In this document: positions 44,132 through 54,962 of the stretch, one piece after another | Numbering within the stretch: the first letter of the stretch is position 1 | How the letters are laid out: every line of letters starts with the position of its first letter | Source of the DNA: Gautieria morchelliformis | Taxonomy: Eukaryota; Basidiomycota; Agaricomycetes; Gomphales; Gomphaceae | Reading direction: 5' to 3' | Length of the DNA stretch: 64,000 bases | Assembly: GCA_015179125.1 (NCBI GenBank) | Contig: WHVA01000072.1 | Span: forward strand, 124,001-188,000 | Notes under the pieces: model-generated | Told to the model about the DNA's origin: nothing | Seen by the model: only the letters and a program-made list of their open reading frames with translations | Databases searched by the model: none | Program-made: the position numbers and the translations under genes

Positions 44132-44653
44132 TCACACTGGAACTGGTACTTGACTGGGTTGCTCATGTTTCTGATTAGACGCTTGTGAGAGTTTGGAAGG
44201 GGAGATGCGCGCGGCAGATTCAGATGAAGGGGGAGAGGCTGGGGACTGCGGCGAGCGAGACTCGTTCGGCGTATCGGTGTCATAGCCACTGATACTACCT
44301 TCTTCGTCACGTTCGTGTGGAGAATCTTCACGCGGCGCAGGAACCTTCAACAAGAGACTGCGAGGCGGCGCGGGATCACAGGGTAGTTTGGCTACGGCGG
44401 ACGACGAGGCCTGCGGTCCTCCTTGTGAGCCAGCCATGTCGTGGGTGAGACTGGTCTGCGCGGGTGCTGACCCCTCAGATCCACTGCTCGACTCTGAGTC
44501 GTCCAGAGCGCCTTCGTCAACATGCGCATGCTGAAAGGCCACGGGTTGTTCATTGACGACAGATCCCCGCCGGTGCTGGGGGCCGATATCGAGGCCCGAC
44601 GCATGGGTGAGAGAATGACATGGGACGATGAAACGTAAGACAATGCCGCGCAA
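44132..44653 (-). CDS. Hypothetical Ser/Pro/Asp-rich protein fragment
   Basis: An open minus-strand frame of about 170 codons carries acidic and Ser/Pro-rich stretches (DDSESSSGSEGSAPAQTS; EDSPHERDEEGSISGYDTDT; SRSPQSPASPPSSESAARIS). A possible intron from about 44134 to 44094 would join it to a further open frame. Composition is that of a disordered regulatory protein; no domain is visible. Low certainty that it is a gene. Confidence 0.3.
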   Translation of the reverse strand: MRGIVLRFIVPCHSLTHASGLDIGPQHRRGSVVNEQPVAFQHAHVDEGALDDSESSSGSEGSAPAQTSLTHDMAGSQGGPQASSSAVAKLPCDPAPPRSLLLKVPAPREDSPHERDEEGSISGYDTDTPNESRSPQSPASPPSSESAARISPSKLSQASNQKHEQPSQVPVPV

Positions 44654-44676
44654 GAACGATGAAGGAGGACGAAACC

Positions 44677-44890
44677 TCTGAGCCGCTGTCCCCGCACCCC
44701 TACCTGTATACCCACCCAGTTATCCGTTTCGATACCCCTCACCCGACAGGGTAGCTCACACACGCCCTCTCCGCTCGAGCGAGGCTATCGGTGGTGTCAT
44801 TCCTTCCTTGAGTCGTCACGGTAAATCGTCGTTAACCGTCAATACCGAATTCGGTTGTGAGTGAGACGAGGTCAGACGGCGGCATGTGCT
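44677..44890 (+). repeat. Dispersed repeat R3, copy B, left block
   Basis: Collinear with 36095-36310. After 44890 the two copies diverge and copy B continues only at 46203, so about 1.3 kb of unrelated sequence lies between the two blocks here. Confidence 0.6.
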
Positions 44891-44943
44891 CCTCTGCTCC
44901 CTGTTTGCCCAACTGTGCTTATTATGCCCACTGGACCCAACCT

Positions 44944-45010
44944 TTCCTTTGACTGTTCCTTTGACTGTTCCTTTGACTGTTCCTTTGATTGTTCCTTTGA
45001 TTGTTCCTTT
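44944..45010. repeat. 12-bp minisatellite TTCCTTTGACTG, about 5.6 copies
   Basis: TTCCTTTGACTG is repeated in tandem, with the last two units changed to TTCCTTTGATTG. It is embedded in a pyrimidine-rich stretch continuing to 45080. Confidence 0.85.
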
Positions 45011-46202
45011 CACCCGCCCTCCGTTTACCTTCCTCTCACACGACCTTCCTTTCACTTTTCCTTTCACTCATCCCCATTCGTCACCGTCGTCCTGTCGTTG
45101 TCCTATTCATGCGTGTATCACACCCCACCCCGCTGCTCAATCCCCCTTTTGATGTCCGCCCCGGTGACCATGTTCTATCAACAAGAGTCCGACCATGATT
45201 CGTGACCATTCCGCCGTCTCGCCAGCCTCCTCCAAACAGGATGCTCGCGACTACGTTCCGCCCTGTCTTGCCTACGTCGACGCCGGCACGGCCATACCCC
45301 GAACCATAGCCTCTCCTCGACGGATTCTGCACGGTCCCGCGTCCTCTACTGGGAGCCATGCCGAAAGATGTCCCACGCACCTCACGTATGTGCCCGCCCG
45401 CGGCCTCGACCTCGCCCTCCGAGCCAACACGGACGGGGACATGGACCTAGACACGGCGTCCGTCAAGACCGCACCAGGGCCGAGTCTGCCCATCGTATCC
45501 ACGCGGTCGCGCGCCCCACTCTCACACACGCCTCCGGCTCCACGAGGCTCCAGCCCACACGCTTCTGAATCACGTGCCCACGTGTCCGCCTCAGGCATGG
45601 GCTCCAGCCTGAATGAGAACGCACATGTCCGGGACAGGGGATCATGCCCGCACCCGCTCTGCGATGGCTATGCGATTACTCTTTTCGTCAGATGGGTTCT
45701 TCCACTGGGTGATCCGACCGTCTAAAAACGGGTGGCTTGGCAGTGGATTCAGGGTGAACGCTAGATTCGATCAGTACGTCTGGTTCAAGGCGGGATTCGA
45801 GTCTTGCCACGCACCCGCCACGGATGGTTCTGCGTCTCTGTCTCTATATCTGTCTCGGACCTCTCTGCCTGTCTCGCACGGATGGCGGGGGTGGTATCCA
45901 CATGGGCGGCTGGTTGGGGATGCATTTTTGTGGCCCTGCGGGGCCGGGGTGCGGTTGCTTGTGCGGGGATTTGTTGAGCCGCTCAACGAGCTTATTCGGC
46001 AGCTGTCGCCCTTGCACTCCATGGAGCGTGTCTCTCTAATAGAAGCAGAGTTTAGTTAACCAACCCTTATAAAATTATTACCCGCTATTTTATCTGCATT
46101 AGGGTGCGCCGCTCCTGTTGCCTTACACCCTTGTCTTTCTTGGCGAGGCCCTCGCGAGTGGGATTGGTGGTTTTTTGCGCGGGGTTTCTCGTGGCAGCGT
46201 GC
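45011..46202. other. Interval with one weak open frame
   Basis: A plus-strand frame at 45195-45725 (MIRDHSAVSPASSKQDARDY) is Ser/Pro/Arg-rich and has open competitors on the other strand, so I do not call it a gene. No splice pattern, repeat or RNA gene was recognised in the rest. Confidence 0.35.
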
Positions 46203-46700
46203 GCACGGGAGCGACTTCGTTCTTTGTCGTGGTTGTCGTTTCATTGGGGTCGCTGTTTGTTGCCTTCGAGATGCCTGAATACTATTCAGGTCAGGGCGCT
46301 TGGTGGCGCGCTGCTTGAACGGCCGTTGTGTACGTGGCCTACTCTGCGCTGTTTTTTTCTGTCGTCACCTTAACCATGCGCGACATGGTCTGACACACTC
46401 ACCTTTGCATTCCATTGGAGCCATTCCCCCCGTCTTCTTGCCTGTGCGTCGGCCCTCTACCCCCCGCGCCCGCGTGCCCACTATCCTGTCTGTCTATGTG
46501 CTGCGTAGCGTGTAGTTGATGGGTGTGGGCAGTGTTGTATCAATGAGGTGGCCTGATGCGCTATGCAGACTCGTACGGCGTTGTCCTGGGCCTTGTTCTG
46601 TCTGCTTTGCGTATCCGAGGCTCTTCCACGTCCCCAAAGTATACGGATGACGACGGTTCCTCCCACACGTGATGTGGGACGTCGGACACACAGCACACAC
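46203..46700 (+). repeat. Dispersed repeat R3, copy B, right block
   Basis: It matches 36750-37043 plus 41808-42261 of copy A and therefore preserves the empty sites for both copia-2 (ctatgtgc-tgcgtag at about 46490-46502) and the 285-bp MITE. Confidence 0.65.
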
Positions 46701-47215
46701 CCGATGCAGCTTGTGGACGTGGGGTACATATTTGCGGCCTCGTCCTCGGGGCCGTGGGAGGACGTGGCGAGCCGCTTGAGCACGGGGAGGTGGAGTGCGT
46801 GAGCTGCGCGCACGGGGGTCTGGTACGGGAGGTCTAGGTCTGTCCACGTGTGTTATGCCCCTGCCACCGGACGGCGCTTCATGGCTCCAAGGCCGACGCC
46901 GGGGGCACGTGCATGCGGGATGCTGATGGTGTACTTCTGCGCGACGAGAATCGCTGCCATGTGCAGCTCGTTCCGCACAAGTTCAATCATCCGCTCGGCT
47001 TCGCCCATCCTAAAGCACGCCGCCACCACGCACATGGGGAAGCGCACGAGCGGGGCTGACGCATGCGTGCGTGTAGAGCGCGTTTGCGAGCGTCGTGAGG
47101 GTGAGGAGGAAGGGGTCCCCCTCATGGAGAGTCGTGGCCGCGGGGTTTGCCAGCGTGGGCGACGGTTCCTGGGAGCATGCTTTGGCCTTCTCTAAGACGG
47201 TGATGGTGATCGGGT
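46700..47215 (-). pseudogene. Duplicated gene fragment of unknown function, copy 2
   Basis: Minus-strand sense is spread over two frames: TITVLEKAKACSQEPSPTLA and EGDPFLLTLTTLANALYTHA, then after a shift FPMCVVAACFRMGEAERMIE and MAAILVAQKYTISIPHARAP, a TGA, and a block around LKRLATSSHGPEDEAANMYP. The first parts pair with copy 1 at 43385-43702. It lies next to R3 in both places, so gene fragment and repeat were duplicated together. Family not recognised. Confidence 0.45.
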
Positions 47216-48577
47216 GGAGGAGAAGGGCGACTCTGGCTCATTGTCGTGCAGAATGGGGGGAGCCGCCCCGCGTGCGTCTGCTCCGCCATCTCCGGCGCGG
47301 GGACACGGCTGGCATGCACGCGAGGGGGGTGGACACGAGGAGAGGCGGGCCCCATGAGGCGTGCGCAATCGTGGGTCACGCCGCGGGTGTCGCCTCGAGG
47401 TGGACCAGCGCGGTTGAGTGCGACGTCCCTGACATCATGTCTGGTGCCTCTGCTGCGCTTGACGCGTGCGCCAGGTCACATGCGTTCTTGAAGCTTGAAG
47501 TAGTGATGCTCCCAGCTGTGACTCGAGTAATGGAAACTATCAGTCCGGTGGGACAACACGCCTGTTGGAGTCGTGGGACCTCGTTCAGAAATTATGTGCG
47601 GCAGTTGTCAGGTCATGGCCCTTTGCGACATGGAAAATACGGACGAAATTGAGCTGTGCGTCCTCTTCTTGCTTCCAGAATGCCTTGTGAGACAGATCTG
47701 TATAAATTCCTAAATTTCAGGCGCCGGACGCCGCCGGTTACCCGGGTCTGCACTCTGCAGTTTGTTGACAATGTCACGTGAGATCATGTAATGTCTGTGC
47801 CCACAGGATCGCTATCCCAGTGTCCAATAGCTCTCTCTTTGACGCCAAAAAAAAAAAAAAAAAAAACGGAGAAAACGAAAGCATCCGCCGATTAACCTAA
47901 TCTCCTCTGAAGAATCGAATGGTCCAGTGTTGCCTTCCATCCATGTACTGTATATCTTTCGCCTAAGAACAGCCACTGGGAATTGAAGTCCGTTCCTCAA
48001 CATGTGGCCTGTGACGAACACCTTCCCTGTTTACCTAGCTTGTCTAGCATTTCGGCTGATGAGGATGAAGCCGACCTTGAGCTCTTGCAGATAAAGCACT
48101 TTACCTTTACTCAGTATGACTCGTGGAGGATGACAATGCGCTGGCACCGCACATGCTCTACATCCCCTACATCTACTTGACACCTCCCTCGCTTCAGCGG
48201 ACACATTCCGGTCCATTTCTTGTGGCAAAGGACCTTTCGACGCCGTCACGGTGCAATCAAGGATCTTCATGCAGGGACTGCTCTCCCTCTTCGCCTCGCG
48301 CGCCACGGGAATGTCGTCTAGCATCGAGCAGCGGGGCCGTGCGCGCTGGCGGGGCGGACGCGTGGCACAGGCACGGGAAACGCTGCCAGTTTACTTACAC
48401 AGCAAGCACTGTCCCGCAGAAACCGGAGAGTAATTAAGATGTCAGCAAAAAACCACTGACTTTGGAGAATGGTGGGAGCATAGACTCCAATCTTAATGTA
48501 TGGAGCCTTGTGGTTTTTGCAGGGCAGCTTTGTAGATCCAGACTTTTCAGTAATTAGATGCGGCGTACCACAGGAAA
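47216..48577. other. Interval without recognisable genes
   Basis: It holds a 20-base A-run at 47847-47866, which could be the tail of a retroposed sequence, but no matching target duplication was found. Open frames around 47095-47652 and 48031-48324 lack coding character. Confidence 0.4.
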
Positions 48578-49814
48578 GTAATCGCGGGCGCGGCCTTAAT
48601 GTGGCCAGTTGCACCCGCCACAATACATCCGGCAGCCAAGCTGACAAGACTACTGATATTTTTCAAGAAGGGAGACCCAAACAACTCATGAGACCTATGG
48701 CTGAAGAATCAGATGCCGATATATTCAGGAGAGCCCCATGGCAGCAGCCGCGGTACAAGCGTGGTGGGACATCTGAAATATTCCCCTTGTGGGGCACCAT
48801 TGGCAGGTTAAGGGCACCCGAGGCACCGACCAGAGAGCTGCCGACCAGAAGGACTGTAACGTATACGCCCCATAAGTAATATTGTTATTGGGTGGATGGA
48901 AGGTATTATATTCTACCTGTGATCGGCGGCACAGAGCGGTACCTGAGGTAGAAGGGTCAGCTTGTGCGTGGAGAGGAGCAAGAATTAAAACTGAAAATAT
49001 AAAATGATGGAAGATGGCAAGAACAATCTAGAACAGAAGGGTCTCCACACTCCTCAAGTGCGCACACGAAAAGGTTGCGCGGTAAACTAGCAAGTCAGGG
49101 CTGGAGCTATGTACACAGGCGCATAGAACAGACAGAAGCAGCAGAAGCAAGCAAAAGAAGCACCCACAACTTCCGATTGACGACAGAAGCACGACAAGGA
49201 CAGAAGCGCCGTCGCGCCAAGTTACCGAGAGAAGGGAAGAAGCAAGGAAGTTACATAAGATGTAGCCAGGAACCCGAAGCCAAACGAACAGAGCTTGGGA
49301 CACGTGGCCGTCATGCACAGGGCGGAATTCACCGGGGACGCCGTGTGTGGGTCACGTGGGTCGTGGACGCAGAGCAGACAGAACGGCGGTTGTGCATATA
49401 AATACACCGATCGCGCCGCAGTACCCGCTCGCGCACACTAGACCAAATCCCCTGCACCCGGGGCTAAATCCCAATACTCCATATCTGTTCCACTCCTGCA
49501 CCTCGGCCTCGGTCCTCCTCTGCGGGCTGCGCGATACTCACATATACACCCTTCTCGCCCCTCAAACAAGCCTGCCATTGTACTTTCTCCCCGTGTCCGA
49601 GAGTGTGACGGCGAATGCGGGTGCCTGGCGCGCACGGGCCACACCTCCCAGAAATGTCACTGCTTCCCCACGCTCATTTCCCAAGAAAAGCCCCCGCTCG
49701 ATCAACTCGCTCGTGTTGGACACGTGCCAGGAGGTGGCGCAGTTTATATCACGATCGTGATCGAAGTGATCGATCGACCGTGGATCAGATGTATTGATGA
49801 TATACCCATTTAGG
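48578..49814 (+). repeat. Dispersed repeat R2, copy 2 (uninterrupted)
   Basis: It starts gtaatcgcgggcgcggcc and ends gatatacccatttagg, about 1.24 kb, and serves as the empty-site reference for the MITE in copy 1. It carries the conserved TATA-like catataaata near 49396. The homeodomain fragments begin about 120 bp after its end. Confidence 0.7.
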
Positions 49815-49932
49815 TATGGTGTACCTAAAGCGCCAGGCTGAAAAACGCGATTTTGAACTTTTGAAATTCCGCTATAGTACTTAGCTCAGCTTCTCTACAC
49901 ACACTAGTGCATAGTCTCCAGTCCATTTTTAG

Positions 49933-51120
49933 GTAAAATGTCTCGCTTCACGCTGACATGTCTTGCAGGAGTACGTACCTTTGCTTGAGTTCGCACTCAA
50001 AAGAAATCGCCACCCAAGCCGCGAAGACAAAAAGCACCTCGCAGACATCTCCGGGTTGTCTTATCGCCAAGTCAAGGTTTGGGTGCGTCTCTCCACCATA
50101 ATCTGTCTTACTCGCTATAGTCCTTGCCCACAGTCCCAAAACCACCGCAGCCGAAAAGACACCCCCGCCAAATCAAAGCGTGTCAGGCCCCCCACTCCCA
50201 AGACTTTTGAAGAGATGAAGGAACGTCTCGGCGACTCTGTGCGGGAGACGCTGTCGAAGGCACACCCACTGTTGAAGAAGATTAATCTCGACCCTACTGA
50301 ACACTACGGTGATACACCACCTGAGTCGAGTACGCACGCTGCATCGTCGGGAGTTACAGAGGACGCGCCATCGCCTGGGTCGTGTTCTGACGAGCGCGTT
50401 GAGTTGACAGACTACGGACTTTTGGTGCGAGTTTCAGCTTATTTTATGATTTTGCAACATTCCTAATCACGCCACGCGATGGGGGACTGCGGTATACCAA
50501 CTTCCCATATCGGTCGAGGAACATACAGCCGTGGCACACAGCGACAACCCCCTCGACCCTCCAAACGTCGGTTCACGCCTACCCAGCTGTCTACCAGCCG
50601 TCCCAGCTCACATCCGACCCTTGCGTCGTCGCGCCACACGCGTGGCTCCGGGACCGTCGGGCAAACACGAGGGAATCAATTGACCCCACGCCGGAAGCGG
50701 TGGCGGATACACTGAGTGGGTTTGGCCACATGGACCTCGACGAGCCGTCCAAAAAGATGAAGAAGTCCATGAAAAAGTTTAATTCGGTAAGATCTCAGAA
50801 TGGTTCCTCGCTTCACGCTGACATGCCCTGCAGGAGTACGTACCTTTGCTTGAGTTCGCATTCGAAAACAATCGCTTAGGAAAAGAAACTAAGCGTGGTA
50901 GAGGCTCATGTTATTGGTGCCACGACTCATGAGTAAGTTCAGCCTCGTAATGTACTATTTCTTGTGCGCGGTTGAATTGCATCTTATGCGTGTGCAGCTT
51001 TGCATTTCGCCCATCTTTAGTACCAAGTGCAAAGCCCATAGAAACATCTCACGGGAACATATCTCAACATCCACCTGTGCACACAGCGCAGTTCCGTGGT
51101 GCATTCGCTGCTCACCGTCT
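49933..51120 (+). pseudogene. Homeodomain (mating-type HD-like) gene, incomplete and partly duplicated
   Basis: After an intron ending cttgcag (49968) the exon reads EYVPLLEFALKRNRHPSRED, then KKHLADISGLSYRQVKVW. A 51-bp intron (50083-50133) follows, then SQNHRSRKDTPAKSKRVRPP and TFEEMKERLGDSVRETLSKA. This is a homeodomain of the basidiomycete HD mating-type kind (PLLE...N.PS, WFQNHR), but the invariant Phe after Trp is Ser here if the splice is as read. A further intron (50425-50528) leads in phase to PWHTATTPSTLQTSVHAYPA ... SKKMKKSMKKFNS (50529-50786). That exon ends at a donor and is followed by a second, truncated copy of the homeodomain start (EYVPLLEFAFENNR, from 50834). A possible C-terminal piece lies at 50998-51118. 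The first exon of copy 1 is missing. Confidence 0.7.
50812..50876 (+). repeat. Second copy of the intron end and homeodomain exon start
   Basis: cgcttcacgctgacatg and the following gcaggagtacgtacctttgc up to about gagttcgca repeat the sequence at 49943-50007 with few changes, after which the two diverge. In this copy the preceding exon end (MKKFNS) is present, in copy 1 it is not, as expected for a tandem duplication followed by deletions. Confidence 0.7.
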
Positions 51121-51268
51121 CCACTGCATGTGGTTCATCCTCACAGGGGGAACCTGAGCTGGCTCGGGTGCAGCGGTGGGAGCTGGGCATAGTTAATGTT
51201 TCCAACCACGCTACTATGTATCATTCAAGTTTGATATATGGTATACTAGTAATATCACAATTTTGTTG

Positions 51269-52880
51269 TTAATTCAAGCCACCTGGTAGCTTGGCCATCA
51301 TCGCATGCCACACCTCCCAGGCGTTCAAAGATGTCAGAGCTGGGCTACCAACCTGGGTGAACAGCTCAGTGGCCAAGGCATGGCTTTCATCAGTACCGAA
51401 TTGGAACAACCTCTGCGGTACGTGCTCGGCAAGCAACTGACTGATGGTGTCTTCATCTACCGGTATCAAGATGTTCTCACCACCATATTTTTCAGGATTA
51501 TTATAGAAATCCTCAACACGTCCGCCTGTTGGTAGGAGGACATGGTCTTGTCGGCGCACCCTGTGTACACCATTCAATTGCCGTGCATTATCAAGGTGGC
51601 TTTGCACAACTTGAGCCCAGAGCCAAACACCCATCATCCTGGGATTACGTTAGTTTAGTGGAAAGCTACCTCCCATGTGAATGCAGTATACGCACCGATG
51701 AGTAGGGTTTGAATCGATGTATCCTACTTCCAACTGTCCCTCACGCCAGGCCAATAAAACATTCTTGAGGTCCTTATGCCAGAGGGGGCGCCATCCACGT
51801 TCGCGGGTGATGTTGTGGACACTCTTCACGAATCGATGGGGTGGCAAAGTTTCCACACTAAGCCCCGGCTCATAAAAAGTTCTAGAATTAGTGTTTGATG
51901 GTTGTTGAATGCCATAGTAAGTCCAGTCTCACCAAAGCGCAGTCTGCATGGCAGCAAGCTGACCAGTCTCCGATCCTTTGTCACTGGTTGTCTGCAGGGG
52001 TATACCTGCTCACACAGCCCACTTATCGCTGACAAGCATATGAAGACCAAGAAATAACGTACCTTTCTTTTCCTTTACTAGCATGAGATAGAGTGCCGGT
52101 GGCACAATAGCAAGGCGCGAGTTAGGAACAGCCCAAAGGGCTAGCTCACGACGGGAGTATTTGTCACATATACCCCAGACCTCAATTCCCATTTGCTCTT
52201 TCAGCTTCTCATGTCCATCAACACACCACTCTTCATTGGGCCCTGGGCTGACAAGTCCCTTACGAGTAATGGTCTTGTTGCCTGCAAATCGTGCTGCAGC
52301 CTCAGTAGGATCACGAGTGAATTGAAACCCTTGGATAAAGCGGCTGCAACAGGTAAAATGTCAAGTTGTGCATGAGTTTCCACAATTTAACTGGCAGCAT
52401 ACTGTGGCAGGTGGGTGCTGTTCACCCTCAGTTGTTCCTGAATGCGTCGAATACCCCATGATGCGAGCGGGTCTTCTTCAGTCACCTGAAGAATAGAATC
52501 ACCCATTTCTGAAAGAGACAAGCATGGCTGTCGAGCAGTCTTCAAGCCATACTTGTTAATAAGCCATGAAATGGAGCGTGTACTGCATGGGACCATGATA
52601 TAAATGAAGTAACATTCACAATAATAGCTAAGTAACACACCTGATCTTCTGCCCATCATGGTCCTTCGCAATCTGCTCTGGCATATCACGTTGTCTCAAG
52701 CCCTTATTGAGATAATGTTGAATGATTGGAGTCCAGAATTCATGGTCTGCTACTATGGCTCAACATTAACATGTAGAGTCAGTGACACTCGACAGACTGT
52801 TACATACATACTGAACTCCCATGCTGGTTCTTGCCACTTTCGTTGTGATTGCGTGACATGAAGCGGGAAGAATGCGGCAT
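51269..52880 (-). CDS. Integrase-core (DDE-type) transposase-like gene, multi-exon, frames joinable
   Basis: Seven minus-strand exons with short introns and matching phases give about 430 residues. The N-terminal helix-turn-helix-like region is WTPIIQHYLNKGLRQRDMPE ... SISWLINKYGLKTARQ. The core has GPNEEWCVDGHEKLKEQMGI, SDKGSETGQLAAMQTAL and SVHNITRERGWRPLWHKDLK, so an Asp, Asp, Glu triad is plausible. The C-terminus ends MMAKLPGGLN at 51269. It resembles the large family of fungal proteins annotated as integrase core domain proteins (pattern W-x-D-x-H-x-K then S-D-x-G-x-E then H-N). The junction between exons 3 and 4 needs donor gtatgc at about 52404. The start codon was not found; the 5' end lies upstream of 52880. 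It may be an active or recently active transposase. Confidence 0.65.
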
Positions 52881-53064
52881 TATCTTATGAATGGAAGTGC
52901 CCCTCCGGCTGACGTCAGTAGTCTGAAGACTTAGATAACACAGCATTACCTCGTACTGTAGATGCAGCATTCTACTGCCGCATGGTTCCGTTACAATGGG
53001 GCCTCACAGAACACACTGAGAAACAGTCACGCACTCGAACAAAAGATGCCTCGCGTGTTGTATT

Positions 53065-53990
53065 GATTGGCGTGACCGAGTACTGCCCGGCTAGAGCCTA
53101 TCTTGTCGCCACCATTTGCAATACGAACCGCCGGTCTCCCTAGGCTTCGTATTTTGAAGCTGAGATTATCATATTGAATTTAGTGCGTGCAGTCTCGCAG
53201 AGTATGGGTATGTACGGACGACGTACCTCTTGCCACTAGTTGGCCATGATTGAGTCGGGTGCACGAGCCTATCTTGTCGCCACCGTTTGCGATACAAACC
53301 GCTGGTCTCCCTAGGCCTCGTAATTTGAAGGTGAGTTTATCGTATTGAATTTGGTGATGTGACACTCAGGTATTGGAATGATTGAGTGCATGAGGTGCAG
53401 ATCCCGGTATCGTCTGGAAGGTATTCGCTCTGTGAGACTGACATGAGGGGAGAAGAGTGCCTGGCGGTGCAGCAACTTCACTGGAAGCAGCAAGTTCAAT
53501 TGTTTATAAAGCATGGACATTTGCCACTCGATGTAGCACACTCAGTGGACACGAGGAATCACGTGATTCGAAACGGCTATGGTACGAGAGGACGCACCGT
53601 CATACGTCATCCGTACATACCCATACTCTGCGAGAGACTGCACGCACCAATTCCATACGATAAACTCACCTTCAAATTACGAGGCCTAGGGAGACCGGCG
53701 GTTTGTATCGCAAACGGTGGTGACAAGATAGGCTCGTGCACCCGACTCAATCATGGCCGACTAGTGGCAGGAGGTACGTCGTCCGTACATACCCATACTC
53801 TGCGAGAGACTGCACGCACCAAATTCAATACGATAAACTCACCTTCAAATTACGAGGCCTAGGGAGACCGGTGGTTTGTATCGCAAACGGTGGCGACAAG
53901 ATAGGCTCGTGCACCCGACTCAATCATGGCCGACTAGTGGCAGGAGGTACGTCGTCCGTACATACCCATACTCTGCGAGAGACTGCACGC
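53065..53990. repeat. Inverted pair of 173-bp tandem repeat arrays
   Basis: On the right (53605-53990) two and a fraction units of 173 bp run in plus orientation (tcgtccgtacatacccatac ... caggaggtacg). On the left (53065-53350) one full and one partial unit run in reverse complement. The spacer (about 53355-53600) has no repeat and contains gtttataaagcatgg. The arrangement is a large inverted repeat made of tandem units. Frames in it are artefacts of the repeat. Confidence 0.8.
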
Positions 53991-54962
53991 CATACTTAAT
54001 ACCTTCTGATCGTTTTACTTGCGCTAGCTGATGCTGCAGTTGATAATCTGTTGCAATCAATATAATCCATAATTCCAGAGAACCAATGGACTTAGTTTGT
54101 TTCAATGATAGGATAAAAAAAAATCTCGCGAAGCAAGATGGTGGTCCAAAAATTGAAGGCAGATGGGTCTCTGGACATTCGTCCTCTCCATCGTTCATTC
54201 GGCCTATTCTTTCCCTTGCTCACCAGCTCTCCACTAAACCCCCATGATGCAATGCGCCCACTCTCGAATGTCTTAACAGTTCCGCCTCTCCTAGTATTAT
54301 GGAGCTGCTGTCGCCAAAACCCTGCTCCGTCAACTACTCTGGCAAGTTTACGCCATCCCTTGAGTACTAGATGCTCACTTGACTTTGCGTAATGGAATTG
54401 TAAACCTAGTCCACTGGTCTGGAAACCTTCACTCCTGGACTGAGACCAGGAGATCAAAACTTGGCACCAGGAATACCATCATGAGCCCAGGGGCAAAGGA
54501 TGCATGAGGGAATGTGTTGTATGTGAGAATAATACTGGGATCTGAGTCAGTGCAATGTGTCGTACAGGGAAGCCTTTGACACGGTCACCATGAGATCAAA
54601 GTTTGCCGGAACGTGGGCTAAAGGCGGCTTGTTGTGGTGGGCTCAGGGCTCAGGGCCAACATATATCCAACACACAGCGAACGCGACGTTATGGAACGAC
54701 ACGGTTGTGTTCCCGAGTCACCTATATGAGGCAATGATATATATCTATTATTGTCACCACCCACATGTACATGCATCTTACTAATGAATTAGAGTATTTA
54801 TGCTTGCTAATAATTATCAAGTACGATAATAATAATTAGGAACAATCTAATATAAGCGCCAAGAGAGCTAATATGCATTAGCCATTAGGAACACGTGACT
54901 GACACGTTGTGGAATTTGAGGGGATGAGAAGCATTGCATTCAAACAGTGCTCATGTTAATTA
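53991..54962. other. Interval without recognisable genes
   Basis: Neither strand shows a convincing exon. The right part (54780-54860) is AT-rich. I see no terminal repeats. Confidence 0.4.

Noticed and set aside
45195..45725. 176-codon plus-strand ORF as a gene
   Set aside because: Low-complexity Ser/Pro/Arg composition, open competing frames and no splice or homology support.
47847..47866. Poly(A) tail of another retroposed element
   Set aside because: A 20-base A-run without a recognisable body or target duplication is not enough.
53065..53990. CRISPR-like array
   Set aside because: Units are 173 bp, directly adjacent and without variable spacers, in a eukaryotic context.
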